From the NCBI RefSeq assembly GCF_014137855.1, contig NZ_JACGWT010000002.1, positions 496,001 to 560,000 on the forward strand: a stretch of 64,000 nt of DNA, given 5' to 3'. This document shows, piece after piece, positions 40,824-49,987 of the stretch. The number at the start of each line of letters is the position of its first letter. Positions within the stretch are counted from its first letter, which is position 1. The position numbers were made by a program, and so were the translations under genes. The DNA comes from Microlunatus kandeliicorticis. GTDB lineage: Bacteria; Actinomycetota; Actinomycetes; Propionibacteriales; Propionibacteriaceae. The notes beneath the pieces were generated by a model. The model saw only the letters and a program-made list of their open reading frames with translations, did not search any database and was not told the DNA's origin.

Positions 40824-40985
40824 CTGAGCTTGTCGAAGGGCGCTTCGACAGGCTCAGCGCGCGTCATCGGACCCGTGCCTGAGCCCCCACACCCGTGCCC
40901 TGAGCTTGTCGAAGGGCGCTTCGACGGGCTCAGCGCACGGGCGCTTCGACGGGCTCAGCGCACGGGCGCTTCGACGGGCTCGGCG
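40824..40985. repeat. Cluster of REP-like repeats with two palindromic hairpins
   Basis: Two inverted pairs are present: CTGAGCTTGTCGAAG with CTTCGACAGGCTCAG (40824-40838/40843-40857) and the same left arm with CTTCGACGGGCTCAG (40900-40914/40919-40933). Two more direct copies follow at 40944 and 40969, a 25-bp period. The hairpins lie between convergent pheA and the Gfo/Idh gene and probably act as terminators. Confidence 0.92.
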
Positions 40986-41009
40986 CGCGTCTCCGGGGCC
41001 GGACGCTGT

Positions 41010-42122
41010 TCAGCCGGCGAGCTGCGGAGCCGGCGGGCGGACCACCGCGCCGATGTCGTCCCAGGAGCGGATCACCGCGAGCAGCTCGGGGTCGGTCTCG
41101 GTGGCCAGCGCGCTCCGGTGCGCATCGGCCAGCACGTCGGCGATCGCCACCGCGCCGCCGGTCTCCGAGGCCCGCACGGCGGCCTCGACCATGGCCAGAC
41201 TGACCACGTTGCGGTGCGCCTCGCCCGACGGCTCCGCGCCGGTCCGGACCGCCCGGACGAACTCGACCAACGAGCCGGCGATCTCCTGCGGGACGTCGTC
41301 GGCGTCCTCCTCGATCGCCGCGCCGTCGACCGTCCGGGCCACCGGCAGGTCGTCGCCGTCCCAGGCGGCCCCGCCGTCGGCCGCGCTGAACCGCCAGTCG
41401 CCGTTCCACGAGGTCTCGACGCCGCCGCTGACCCAGCTGCCCGTGTAGGAGAACCGGCAGCCGTTCGCGAAGACGAACCCGACCCGGGCGGCCGCGTCGC
41501 CGCGGAACCAGCTCCACGGCGGGTTGAACGCGTCGCAGGTGACGCTGACCGGATCGGCGCCGACCAGGTCGCGGGCCAGGTCGAACTGGTGGATGGCCAT
41601 GTCGACCAGCAGCGGGTGGTCCATCTCCTCCCGGAAACCGCCGAAGTGCGGGGCCTTGAGGAACGAGCACTCCACCAGCCCGAGCGGGCCGAGCCGGCCG
41701 AGCTGGCGGCGCAGCGCGGTAAGTGCCCGGTAGTAGCGGCGCGACTGCGAGATCATCAGCAACCGCCCGGACGACTCCGCGGCGGCGATCATCGACAGCG
41801 CCTCGGCCACCGACGCGGCGATCGGCTTCTCGCACAGCACCGGCAGCCCGGCCCGCAGCGCCTCGACGCTGGTCGGTCGGTGCGCGGCCGGGACGGTCAC
41901 GTTGACCACCGCCTCGGCCCCGGTCCGGGCCGCGACCGCGGACACCGACCGGTCGACCTCGAGGTCGGGGTGGCCGTGGTCGGCGGCGGCCTGTCGCGCC
42001 ACGTCGAGGTCGAGGTCGACCAGCCCGACGAGCTCGACGTCCGGGTTGGCCTCGATGGTGCCCAGCCAGCCGCGCCCCATCGCCCCCGCGCCGACCTGGA
42101 CGACCCTCAGCGGCGCGGTCAC
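41010..42122 (-). CDS. Gfo/Idh/MocA-family oxidoreductase
   Basis: The 370-residue protein has an N-terminal Rossmann fold, [19 protein letters not shown] (GxGxxG, residue 10), and the family motif [13 protein letters not shown] (EKP, about residue 97). The C-terminal alpha/beta domain contains [20 protein letters not shown] with the catalytic-region His/Asp, and a substrate segment with several Trp (WSWFRGD, WNGDWRF). It would oxidise or reduce a sugar-type substrate with NAD(P). It overlaps the ThuA gene by 4 nt, so the two likely act on one sugar pathway. Confidence 0.9.
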   Translation of the reverse strand: MTAPLRVVQVGAGAMGRGWLGTIEANPDVELVGLVDLDLDVARQAAADHGHPDLEVDRSVSAVAARTGAEAVVNVTVPAAHRPTSVEALRAGLPVLCEKPIAASVAEALSMIAAAESSGRLLMISQSRRYYRALTALRRQLGRLGPLGLVECSFLKAPHFGGFREEMDHPLLVDMAIHQFDLARDLVGADPVSVTCDAFNPPWSWFRGDAAARVGFVFANGCRFSYTGSWVSGGVETSWNGDWRFSAADGGAAWDGDDLPVARTVDGAAIEEDADDVPQEIAGSLVEFVRAVRTGAEPSGEAHRNVVSLAMVEAAVRASETGGAVAIADVLADAHRSALATETDPELLAVIRSWDDIGAVVRPPAPQLAG

Positions 42123-42940
42123 GCGGTCCCGTCCTCGGTCTCGGCGGTCTCGTCCGCAGCGGGGTCGGCGATCGGCCCGGTGTAGCCGTGGCCGCGGTAG
42201 AAGTCGTCGACCTCGTAGCGCAGCAGCACCGGGATCTCGCGCCGCGGCCGGTCGGTCATCGCCCAGCCGACCCCGTTGGCGATCACCCGGCGGACGTCGC
42301 GGTGGTGGTAGACGGGGAAGTCCTGGTCGCCGGGGGAGAAGAAGAAGATCTTGCCGTGGCCGCGGCGGAAGGTGCAGCCGGACCGGAAGACCTCGCCGCC
42401 GGTGAACGAGGAGATGAAGATCAGCTCGTCCGGGGCCGGGATGTCGAAGGTCTCGCCGTACATCTCCTGGCGGTCGATGACGATCGGGTTCGGCACGCCC
42501 TGGGCGATCGGGTGCGTGGGGTCGATCGTCCAGACCAGCTCGCGGTCCTCCTCGCTGCGCCAGCGCAGCGTGCAGGTGGTGCCCATCAGCTTGCCGAAGA
42601 TCTTCGACCAGTGCCCCGAGTGCAGGACGATCAGGCCGAGCCCGGAGAGCACGTGCTGGTGGACCCGCTCGACCACCTCGTCGGCCACCTCGCCGTGCGC
42701 GGCGTGACCCCACCAGACCAGCACGTCGGTGTCGGCGAGCACCTCCTCGGTCAGCCCGTGCTCGGGCTCGTCCAACGTGGTGGTGCGGACCCGGGCGCCG
42801 TCGCCGAGGTTCTCGATGATCCCTTCGGCGATGGTGGTGTGCATCCCGTCGGGGTAGAGAGCGCGGACGTGCGGCTCGACCTGTTCGTGCCGGTTCTCGC
42901 CCCACACCAGGACGCGGATCGGCTTCGTTGCTGACGACAC
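42119..42940 (-). CDS. ThuA-domain (trehalose-utilisation-like) protein
   Basis: The 273-residue protein is a ThuA-like glutamine-amidotransferase fold: [13 protein letters not shown] (residues 8-20), [13 protein letters not shown] (about 75), [20 protein letters not shown] (about 100), and a C-terminal [20 protein letters not shown]. Residues ending the segment are typical of the short ThuA branch linked to sugar dehydrogenases. Its partner is the overlapping Gfo/Idh gene. GTG at 42940 follows GAGGAG. Confidence 0.88.
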   Translation of the reverse strand: MSSATKPIRVLVWGENRHEQVEPHVRALYPDGMHTTIAEGIIENLGDGARVRTTTLDEPEHGLTEEVLADTDVLVWWGHAAHGEVADEVVERVHQHVLSGLGLIVLHSGHWSKIFGKLMGTTCTLRWRSEEDRELVWTIDPTHPIAQGVPNPIVIDRQEMYGETFDIPAPDELIFISSFTGGEVFRSGCTFRRGHGKIFFFSPGDQDFPVYHHRDVRRVIANGVGWAMTDRPRREIPVLLRYEVDDFYRGHGYTGPIADPAADETAETEDGTA

Positions 42941-42997
42941 GGGGACTCCTCGGTTCGGTTCGCGGGCTTCGCTCTGGTGGTTCGGGATCGGGCGGGT

Positions 42998-44731
42998 TCA
43001 GGACGAGCGCGGCGCCGGGACCGGCTGCTGGTCGGCCGCGGCGCCGCTGTCCTGGTCGCGCGGCCCATCCTCCGGGAGCGGCTCCGGGACCGCGTCACCG
43101 AGGTGGGCGGCGGCGGCCTCGGCCGGCCGCGGCGAGCGCACCGGCGTCGGCACCCGGACCAGCAGCGCGCCGGGCAGCACCTCGGCCTCGAGCACCGAGC
43201 CGTCGCCGGCGGTGTCGCCGTCGAGCTGGTAGTGGTCGGGGTCGGCCACCTCGATCCGCACCTTGCGGCCGGTCAGCCGGTCGAGCTGGTCGTCGTCGCG
43301 CTTGGCCCGGGTCAGCACCCGCCCGGTCAGCCGGATCCAGTCGGTGACGCTGCGGGGCGAGGCGATCAGCACGTCGAGCAGTCCGTCGTCGGGCTTGGCG
43401 TCCGGGATCAGCGGGATGTTGGCCTGCAGGTAGCCGACGTTGCCGACCACGATCACGTGCGCCCGGCGCCGGAACGGCTCGCCGTCGTCGACCTGGATGG
43501 TGGCGTGCGCGGCCGGGTGGTTGGCGTGCTGGGCGGCCGAGACGAAGTAGGCGGCCGAGCCCACCGCCTTCTTCAGGTCGGGGTTGGTGCCCTGCATGAT
43601 CACCGCGTCGAGGCCGATCCCGGCCATCACCATGAAGTGGTCCGGCGGGCCGCCGTCGACCCGGATCTGCACCACGTCGGTCGGCTTGGCCGCGCCGTCG
43701 AAGGCCACGTCGAGCGCCGCGGCCAGGTCGAGCGGGATGCCCAGGTTGCGGGCCAGCAGGTTCCCGGTGCCGGCCGGGATGATCCCGAACGGGATGCCCG
43801 AACCGGTGAGCCCGGAGGCGATCGAGCGGATGGTCCCGTCGCCGCCGGCGCCGAGCACCAGGTCGACGCCCTGCCGGACGGCGTAGCGGGTGACCCGGTA
43901 GCCGGGGTCGTCGACCGTGGTCTCCAGCCAGATCGCCCGGGACCAGCCGCGGCTGCTGAGCTCGAACTCCACCTGCCGCCGGAACGCCGCCCAGTCGAGG
44001 ATCTTGGCCGGGTTGTAGACCACCGCGCAGCGTCGCGGCGGGGTGTCCTCGTCGTCGTCCGGGTTGCTCCGCCGGGTGAAGGTGACCAGCCCGGGCAGCA
44101 CCCGGACGCCGGCCGCCAGCAGCGCGACCGAGGTGACCGCCCCGCCGAGGAACAGCGCCCCGACCAGGTCGGTGAGCCGGTTGGCGCCGAGCACCAGCCG
44201 GTCGACGGCGATCACCAGGATGATCACCGAGGCGATCAGCCCCCAGATCACCTGGGTCTGCCGGCTCCGCCTCGTGATCACCAGGGTCGCGCCGACGGCG
44301 GCCAGCCCCGAGACGGCGACCGAGAGGTGGTTCGACGGGTAGGAGAGCCCCTCGGTGGTGAACAGGGGCAGCGCGTCGGCCGGGGCCGGCCGACGGAGCG
44401 CGTACTTGAGGGCGGTGTCGGCGACCAGACTGATCACCACGATCAGCGCGGCCCCGGCCGACAGGTTGCGGAACCGGTAGCGGTGCGCCCAGGCGGCCAG
44501 CCCGAGCAGCCCGCCGTAGACCAGCGGTGGCCAGCTCAGCAGCGCGATCGCCCCCGCGACCTGACCGGCCGGGGAGCCGAGGCGGACGGTCGGCAGGTCG
44601 ACGGCCCTGTCCAGCCGGGACAGCCCCGGGACGAACAGCACCAGCAGGGTCCAGCCCACGAACGCCAGCACCGTGCCGACGGTGAAGCCGAGCGAGAAGC
44701 CCGACGGCGGCTTGCGGACCATGATCGCCAT
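42998..44731 (-). CDS. PAP2-type phosphatase fused to diacylglycerol/lipid kinase
   Basis: The 577-residue protein has a membrane half with six helices (residues 10-235) carrying PAP2-like motifs: KYALRRPAP (KxxxxxxRP, about 110), YPSNHLSVAVSG (PSxH) and a last motif near RLVLGANRLTDLVGAL (SR/HxxxD replaced by ANRxTD). After an acidic DDDEDTPP linker the second half is a diacylglycerol kinase catalytic domain: CAVVYNPAK, VLGAGGDGTIRSIASGL (GGDGT, about 340) and GIIPAGTGNLLARNLGIPL. Phosphatase and kinase in one chain would act on lipids at the membrane. Start ATG 44731 is preferred; 44722 is an alternative. Confidence 0.85.
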   Translation of the reverse strand: MAIMVRKPPSGFSLGFTVGTVLAFVGWTLLVLFVPGLSRLDRAVDLPTVRLGSPAGQVAGAIALLSWPPLVYGGLLGLAAWAHRYRFRNLSAGAALIVVISLVADTALKYALRRPAPADALPLFTTEGLSYPSNHLSVAVSGLAAVGATLVITRRSRQTQVIWGLIASVIILVIAVDRLVLGANRLTDLVGALFLGGAVTSVALLAAGVRVLPGLVTFTRRSNPDDDEDTPPRRCAVVYNPAKILDWAAFRRQVEFELSSRGWSRAIWLETTVDDPGYRVTRYAVRQGVDLVLGAGGDGTIRSIASGLTGSGIPFGIIPAGTGNLLARNLGIPLDLAAALDVAFDGAAKPTDVVQIRVDGGPPDHFMVMAGIGLDAVIMQGTNPDLKKAVGSAAYFVSAAQHANHPAAHATIQVDDGEPFRRRAHVIVVGNVGYLQANIPLIPDAKPDDGLLDVLIASPRSVTDWIRLTGRVLTRAKRDDDQLDRLTGRKVRIEVADPDHYQLDGDTAGDGSVLEAEVLPGALLVRVPTPVRSPRPAEAAAAHLGDAVPEPLPEDGPRDQDSGAAADQQPVPAPRSS

Positions 44732-44776
44732 GATCTCATCGGTGCCGGCGGCGACCGACCGGCGGACCGCCGGGTC

Positions 44777-44782
44777 TAGGGT
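44777..44782 (+). promoter_or_regulatory. -10 element for MFS gene
   Basis: TAGGGT would start an mRNA near 44789, giving a 56-nt leader that includes GGAGGG before the GTG at 44845. Confidence 0.35.
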
Positions 44783-44844
44783 CGGCAGCGGTCGAGCGGC
44801 CGGTCCGAGCGAACGGGCCCGAGGGTGCGGGGAGGGATGCCGGG

Positions 44845-46182
44845 GTGTGTGCAGCGTGCGGGAACGCCGCGCACGTGCCGACCCGTCCGGAGCCGGCCCC
44901 GGCGGTGGGCGGGACGGCCGCGGAACCCACGGCGGTCGCCCCGCGCCGGTTCGCCGCACTGCGGAACCGCGACTGCCGGCCCTACCTCGTCGGTGGCGCG
45001 CTGGCGATGATGGCCGACAACATCGAGCACGTCATCACCTACTGGGTGCTCTGGCAGACCTTCCACAACGAGCTGCTGGTCGGCTTCCAGGTGATCAGCC
45101 ACTGGGTGCCCTTCCTGCTGCTCAGCGTCTGGTCCGGCGGGCTGGCCGACCGCTACGACTGCCGCCGGGTGATCCAGGCCGGGCAGGCGCTGTTCATGAT
45201 CGTCTCGATCACCTGGGGCGTGCTCTTCCTCACCCACAGCCTGCAGCTGTGGATGGCCTGTGTGCTGCTGGTGCTGCACGGGCTGGCCGGGACCCTGTGG
45301 GGGCCGGCCGAGCAGCTGATGCTGCACGACTTCGTCGGCACGGCCGAGCTGCCCAGCGCGGTCCGGATGAACTCGACCTTCAAGAGCCTCGGGGTGCTGT
45401 TCGGCCCGGTGGCCGGCTCGGCGCTGCTGCTGGGCCTCGGCCCGACCTGGGGCATCTTCGCCAACGCCGCGATCTACCTGCCACTGACCGTCTTCCTGTT
45501 CCGCACCCGGTTCACCGGCCACACCCGGGAGGCGGCCGCGGGCGACACCCCGGTCCGGAAGCCGCGGCTGACCCTGGCCGACGCGGTCCGCACCCTGCGG
45601 CAGGTCGCCGACAACCACGTACTGATGTCGATGATCATCCTGGGCGGACTGGGGTCGTTCTTCGTCGGCGCGTCGCTGCAGTCGGCGATGCCGGTGTTCG
45701 CCGGCGAGCTCGGGGCCGGCTCGGCGGGCGGCGCCGGGTACGGGGCGCTGCTGTTCGCCACCGGGGCCGGCGGGGTGCTCGGCGGTTTCCTGCTCGAGGC
45801 CACCGGACGGATCCCGGCCTCGGTGCGCGCCGCGGTGGTCAGCACCGCCGTCTACGGTCTCGCGATCCTCGGCTTCGCGGTCACCCGCAGCTACCCGGTG
45901 GCGCTGGCCCTGCTGTTCGTGGCCGGGATCGCCAACCTCGCCTCGATGTCGATCGGCCAGACGGTCGTCCAGCTGACCGCCGACCCGGCCGAGCGCGGAC
46001 GGGTGCTCGGCGTCTACGGAATGAGCTCGAGCGGTCTGCGGGCCGGCAGCGGCTTCACCGTCGGCATCCTCGGGGCGGCCGTGGGGATCCACTGGTCGCT
46101 CGGGCTGAGCGCGGCCGCGTTGTGCGTCGGCACCGGGCTGGCCGCGCTGTACGCCCGCCGCGGGGCGCTGATATCGGCCTGA
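44845..46182 (+). CDS. MFS transporter (enterobactin-exporter/MFS_3-like)
   Basis: The 445-residue protein has a cytosolic N-terminus of 40 residues and twelve predicted helices. The family loop 2-3 motif is GGLADRYDCRRVIQAGQ (about residue 96-112). VLLVLHGLAGTLWGPAEQLM and NSTFKSLGVLFGPVAGSALL are typical of the MFS_3 group. The cargo is unknown. The first residues include CAACG; an in-frame GTG at 44875 is a possible later start. The upstream GGAGGG supports 44845. Confidence 0.85.
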   Translation: MCAACGNAAHVPTRPEPAPAVGGTAAEPTAVAPRRFAALRNRDCRPYLVGGALAMMADNIEHVITYWVLWQTFHNELLVGFQVISHWVPFLLLSVWSGGLADRYDCRRVIQAGQALFMIVSITWGVLFLTHSLQLWMACVLLVLHGLAGTLWGPAEQLMLHDFVGTAELPSAVRMNSTFKSLGVLFGPVAGSALLLGLGPTWGIFANAAIYLPLTVFLFRTRFTGHTREAAAGDTPVRKPRLTLADAVRTLRQVADNHVLMSMIILGGLGSFFVGASLQSAMPVFAGELGAGSAGGAGYGALLFATGAGGVLGGFLLEATGRIPASVRAAVVSTAVYGLAILGFAVTRSYPVALALLFVAGIANLASMSIGQTVVQLTADPAERGRVLGVYGMSSSGLRAGSGFTVGILGAAVGIHWSLGLSAAALCVGTGLAALYARRGALISA

Positions 46183-46202
46183 CCGGGCCGACCGGGGTTG
46201 GT

Positions 46203-46208
46203 TAACCT
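46203..46208 (+). promoter_or_regulatory. -10 element for leaderless serS
   Basis: TAACCT ends 7 nt before the GTG at 46215. There is no T-box and no Shine-Dalgarno. Confidence 0.5.
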
Positions 46209-46214
46209 GAGCCG

Positions 46215-47489
46215 GTGATCGACCAGAGACTGCTGCGCACCGACCCCGACCGGATCCGAGCCTCCCAGCGGGCCCGGGGCGAGTCGGAGCAGCTGGTCGA
46301 CGACCTGGTCGCGGCCGACGAGCGCCGCCGCAGCGCGATCGCCGCGTTCGAGTCCGCCCGCGCCGAGCAGAAGGAGCTGGGCAAGCAGATCCCGAAGGCG
46401 CAGGGTGAGGACAAGGCCGCGCTGCTGGCCCGGACCAAGGAGCTGGCCGAGACGGTCAAGCGGACCGAGGCCGAGGGCAAGGAGGCCGAGGCGACCTTCA
46501 GCGGGCTGTTCGGCGCGCTGCCCAACCTGGTGCTCGACCAGGTCCCGGTCGGCGGTGAGGACGAAGGCACGGTCCTCGGCAGCTACGGCACGCCGCGCGA
46601 CTTCGCGGCCGAGGGGATCGAGGTGGCCGACCACCTGGAGATCGGCCAGCGGCTCGGGGCGATCGACGTCGAGCGCGGGGCCAAGGTGTCCGGCAGCCGG
46701 TTCTACTACCTGACCGGGCAGGGGGCCGAGCTCGAGCTGGCCCTGATCAACCTCGCCATGCAGACCGCCATCCGCAACGGGTTCACCCCGATGATCCCGC
46801 CCGCCCTGGTCCGCCCGCCGGCGATGGAGGGGACCGGGTTCCTCGGCCAGGCGGCACAGGACGTGTACCGGCTCGAGGCCGACGACCTCTACCTGGTCGG
46901 CACCGCGGAGGTGCCGCTCGGCGCCTACCACAGCGACGAGATCCTCGACCACGACCGGCTGCCGCTGCGCTACGTCGGCTACAGCCCCTGCTACCGCCGC
47001 GAGGCCGGTTCGCACGGCAAGGACACCCGCGGCATCTTCCGGGTGCACTGGTTCGACAAGGTCGAGATGTTCGTCTTCACCGACCCGGCCGACGCCGAGG
47101 CCGAGCACGAGCGGCTGCTCGGCTTCGAGAAGGACTTCATCACCGCGCTCGAGCTGCCCTTCCAGGTGCTCGACGTGGCCAGTGGTGACCTCGGCGCCAG
47201 CGCCGCCCGCAAGTACGACTGCTACGCCTGGATCCCCAGCCAGCAGCGCTACCGGGAGATCACCTCGACCTCCAACTGCACCACCTTCCAGGCCCGCCGG
47301 CTCAACGTCCGCAGCCGCGGCGAGCACGGCACCGCGCCGGTGGCCACCCTCAACGGCACGCTCTGCGCGGTGACCCGGGTGATCGTCGCGCTGCTGGAGA
47401 ACCACCAGCAGGCCGACGGCGGCGTCCGGGTGCCGGAGGCGCTCCGTCCCTACCTCGGGGGCCGCGAGTCGCTGGTGCCGGTCCGCTGA
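46215..47489 (+). CDS. serS: Seryl-tRNA synthetase
   Basis: The 424-residue class II synthetase charges tRNA-Ser. The N-terminal coiled-coil arm covers about residues 30-100 ([20 protein letters not shown]). Motif 1 lies near [14 protein letters not shown], motif 2 is [18 protein letters not shown] (about 256-273), [11 protein letters not shown] precedes it, and motif 3 ends [36 protein letters not shown] is the serine-specific segment. Two tRNA-Ser genes lie 9-13 kb downstream in the same window. Confidence 0.96.
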   Translation: MIDQRLLRTDPDRIRASQRARGESEQLVDDLVAADERRRSAIAAFESARAEQKELGKQIPKAQGEDKAALLARTKELAETVKRTEAEGKEAEATFSGLFGALPNLVLDQVPVGGEDEGTVLGSYGTPRDFAAEGIEVADHLEIGQRLGAIDVERGAKVSGSRFYYLTGQGAELELALINLAMQTAIRNGFTPMIPPALVRPPAMEGTGFLGQAAQDVYRLEADDLYLVGTAEVPLGAYHSDEILDHDRLPLRYVGYSPCYRREAGSHGKDTRGIFRVHWFDKVEMFVFTDPADAEAEHERLLGFEKDFITALELPFQVLDVASGDLGASAARKYDCYAWIPSQQRYREITSTSNCTTFQARRLNVRSRGEHGTAPVATLNGTLCAVTRVIVALLENHQQADGGVRVPEALRPYLGGRESLVPVR

Positions 47490-47607
47490 GCATGCCGTCG
47501 GCTCGACCCGGGAGCAGGACCGCGGCCCGCAGGCCCGGCGGTGCGACGGCGTTCACGTCGTGTTCGCCGTCCGCTCACCTGGGCGCCGGACGATCGGCGG
47601 TGTGCTG

Positions 47608-48396
47608 ATGGCTGACGCCTGGCGGCCCGGTCTGGTCGCGCTCGACATCGACGGCACCGTCGTCGACCACGAGGGACGGCTGCCGGCCGAGGTCCGCGAG
47701 GCGGTGCAGCGGGTGCTCGCCGCCGACGTCCCGGTGGTGCTGTCCACCGGTCGCGCCTGGCACTCGACGCTGCCCGTGTTCACCGCGCTGGGGCTGACCG
47801 AGGGCCCGTCGGTGTGCAGCAACGGCGCGGTCACCGTCGCCTACCCGCCGCAGCAGATCGTCAAGGCGGTGACCTTCGACCCGCGCAACGTGATCAGCCG
47901 GGTCCGGGAGTACTCCCCGCAGACCCTGATCGCCGTCGAGGAGATCGGCCGCGGGTTCCGGCTGACCGAACCGTTCCCCGACGGCGACCTGACCGGCGAG
48001 ATCATCGTCGAGGACGTCGAGCAGCTGATGGCCCGGCCGGTCACCCGGGTGATCATGCGCGACCCCGACGGCTCCGACGAGGACTTCATCGCGCTGGCCG
48101 AGCACCTCGGGTTCCACGGGTGCACCTACTTCATCGGCTGGAGCGCCTGGCTCGACATCGCGCCCGAGGGCGTCAACAAGGCGACGGCCCTGGCCGAGGT
48201 GGCCGCCGGGCTCGGGGTCGACCGGGCCGACGTGCTGGCGCTCGGCGACGGCCGCAACGACATCGAGATGCTCCGCTGGGCCGGCCGCGGTGTCGCGGTC
48301 GGCGACGCGCCCCCCGAGGTGCGCGAGGCCGCCGACCACGTGACCGGGCGGTTCGCCGACGGCGGCACCGTCGACGAGCTCACCCGCTGGTTCTGA
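47608..48396 (+). CDS. HAD-family hydrolase (Cof/YbiV type)
   Basis: The 262-residue protein is a HAD phosphatase. Motif I is VALDIDGTVVDH (residues 10-21) with both Asp. Motif II is VVLSTGRAW (about 43), motif III Lys is in GVNKATALAEV (about 190) and motif IV is ALGDGRNDIEML (about 210-221). The C2-type cap between 80 and 185 makes it a Cof-like sugar or nucleotide phosphatase. ATG at 47608 is used; the frame is open upstream to 47560, and a GTG at 47602 is possible. It follows serS by 118 bp. Confidence 0.88.
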   Translation: MADAWRPGLVALDIDGTVVDHEGRLPAEVREAVQRVLAADVPVVLSTGRAWHSTLPVFTALGLTEGPSVCSNGAVTVAYPPQQIVKAVTFDPRNVISRVREYSPQTLIAVEEIGRGFRLTEPFPDGDLTGEIIVEDVEQLMARPVTRVIMRDPDGSDEDFIALAEHLGFHGCTYFIGWSAWLDIAPEGVNKATALAEVAAGLGVDRADVLALGDGRNDIEMLRWAGRGVAVGDAPPEVREAADHVTGRFADGGTVDELTRWF

Positions 48397-48447
48397 GCGC
48401 TCTCTGGATCCGGACCTCCCGACCCGGACCCGCCGGGACGGGACCGG

Positions 48448-49074
48448 TCAGGCCGCGGACTGGTCGAGCAGACCGGTGCCGAGCACCGCGGCGGTCACCG
48501 CGAGCACCTGGGCCGGGCTGGTCCGTGGCTCGCGCCGCAGCACCGTGACCCGGTCCGGGTCGGACTCGGCGGCCGCCTCGGCGCGGGCCCGGCGCAGGTG
48601 GCGCTTGACCGTCGACAGCGAGCAGCCGAGCCGCTGGGCGATCTGCTCGAGGGTCTCCTGCGGGTTCGCCGCGCGCAGCCGGACGACCTCGGCGTGGTCG
48701 ACCTCGCGGTTCGGGGCGGTGACGCCGGCCAGGGTGTCGAAGTCCTCCGGCGCGACTTCCACGCCGAGCCGCTTGCGGATCTCGGCCCGCTGACGCGGGG
48801 TGGTGCCGCCGACGAACCCGGCGACGTCGTGCTCGACGACGGCGGTGTAGAGGCAGCGGGCCTGCACCGGGCAGGCGGCGCAGATCTCGGCGGCCTGCTC
48901 CACCAGAGCGGCGTAGCGGCGACGCTCGGCGGCGGGGGCGCTGTTGCTCGGGGGCTCCTCGAGCAGCCGGTCCTGGAACAGCCCGGCGAAGGTGACGCAC
49001 GGGGTGCTGCCCGGACGGGTGGCGGTCGAGCGGGTGTCCGAGACGGTGGTCGGGTGGGTCTGCGGCGCGATCAT
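48448..49074 (-). CDS. WhiB-family regulator with an added C-terminal helix-turn-helix
   Basis: The 208-residue protein has a WhiB-like N-terminal domain with four cysteines: C26, C65, C68 and C74 (ICAACPVQARC, C-x2-C-x5-C). This is followed by GFVGGT (the GVWGG turn) and TPRQRAEIRKRLG, a basic helix. The Cys would hold a 4Fe-4S cluster. Residues about 120-165 form a separate helix-turn-helix (ETLEQIAQRLGCSLSTVKRH), which ordinary short WhiB proteins lack. The spacing C26-C65 is long. It stands alone, convergent with the HAD gene. A redox-responsive transcription factor is the expected role. Confidence 0.85.
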   Translation of the reverse strand: MIAPQTHPTTVSDTRSTATRPGSTPCVTFAGLFQDRLLEEPPSNSAPAAERRRYAALVEQAAEICAACPVQARCLYTAVVEHDVAGFVGGTTPRQRAEIRKRLGVEVAPEDFDTLAGVTAPNREVDHAEVVRLRAANPQETLEQIAQRLGCSLSTVKRHLRRARAEAAAESDPDRVTVLRREPRTSPAQVLAVTAAVLGTGLLDQSAA

Positions 49075-49378
49075 GTTGTGGGTTCTCCAGGGTCTGGGTC
49101 GTCAGGACGTTGCTGAGACGCAGACATCGCGATGCCGGTTCCACCCGTGGCCGTCATCGTCGGTGTTGCGAGACAAGGTTCGGAGTCCGGCCCGTGTTTT
49201 GCCAGGTCGGAGACAGGTTTTTGGCGAACCTTGCCCCGACTTTGAACCAACCCTCAGGTTGGCGGGGCACCGTGCGCGCAGCGCCGACCCGCAGTGCGTT
49301 CCCTGCTGGTCGGCCGGCGGTCAGGCCGCTGTTCGGCCGTCGGTCAGGCCGCTGGTCGGGCCGCTGGTCGGGCGGGGA
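49075..49378. other. 304-bp region between bpa and the WhiB gene
   Basis: No gene is seen here. It must contain the WhiB promoter, but no confident -10/-35 was found; an A/T-richer patch lies at 49197-49256. At 49310-49376 a degenerate GGTCAGGCCGCTG/GGTCGG repeat appears four times just before the bpa stop, likely the end of its transcript. Confidence 0.4.
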
Positions 49379-49975
49379 TCAGAGGTACATCCCGCCGGAG
49401 CCCGGCTGCTGCGGCGGGCGCTGCGGCTCGCCGCCGCTGGGGAGCGCCCGGCGCATCTGCTCGAGCTGGGCTCGGGCGGCCATCTGCTGGGCGAACAGGG
49501 CGGTCTGGATGCCGTGGAACAGCCCCTCCAGCCAGCCGACCAGCTGGGCCTGGGCGATCCGCAGCTCGGCGTCGGTCGGCGTCGAGCCCTCGCTGAACGG
49601 CAGCGAGATCCGCTCCAGCTCCTCGACCAGCTCGGGGGCCAGGCCTTCCTTGAGCTCGGCGATCGACGCGGAGTGGATCCGGCCCAGCCGCTGCCGGCTT
49701 GCGTCGTCGAGCGGTGCCGCCTTCACCTCGTCGAGCAGCTGCCGGATCATGTTGCCGATCCGCATCACCTTGGCCGGCTGCTCGACCAGGTCGGTGACCG
49801 AACGCGGTTCCTCGACGGTGCCCTCGGCGGTCTCGCCCTCGGTCGCCGCTCCGGCACCGGGCTGCCCGGGCGCCGCCTCGACGGCCATCGCGTTCGGTCC
49901 GACCACGTAGACCCGTCCGTCCTCGGTCTGTCCGGCGATCGCCTGGCCGCCCTGCTCGGGGTTCTCGCTGCTCAC
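49379..49975 (-). CDS. bpa: Bacterial proteasome activator Bpa (DUF2587)
   Basis: The 198-residue protein matches Bpa/PafE. It has an N-terminal flexible region, then a four-helix core (VMRIGNMIRQLLDEVKAAPL, RQRLGRIHSASIAELKEGLA, then AQLVGWLEGLFHGIQTALFA). The extreme C-terminus is GSGGMYL. Known members end in GQYL, which docks in the alpha-ring pockets of the 20S proteasome; here the residue before Tyr is Met. Bpa rings open the proteasome without ATP. The presence of the gene implies that proteasome genes exist elsewhere. GTG at 49975 has TACGAT (49987-49982) as leaderless -10. Confidence 0.9.
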   Translation of the reverse strand: MSSENPEQGGQAIAGQTEDGRVYVVGPNAMAVEAAPGQPGAGAATEGETAEGTVEEPRSVTDLVEQPAKVMRIGNMIRQLLDEVKAAPLDDASRQRLGRIHSASIAELKEGLAPELVEELERISLPFSEGSTPTDAELRIAQAQLVGWLEGLFHGIQTALFAQQMAARAQLEQMRRALPSGGEPQRPPQQPGSGGMYL

Positions 49976-49981
49976 CGTTCG

Positions 49982-49987
49982 ATCGTA
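49982..49987 (-). promoter_or_regulatory. -10 element for leaderless bpa
   Basis: TACGAT on the minus strand ends 7 nt before the GTG at 49975. No ribosome-binding site is present. Confidence 0.45.

Noticed and set aside
49310-49376. Small open reading frames in the gap before bpa
   Set aside because: They are made of a degenerate GGTCGGGCCGCTG repeat, with no ribosome-binding site or -10 signal.
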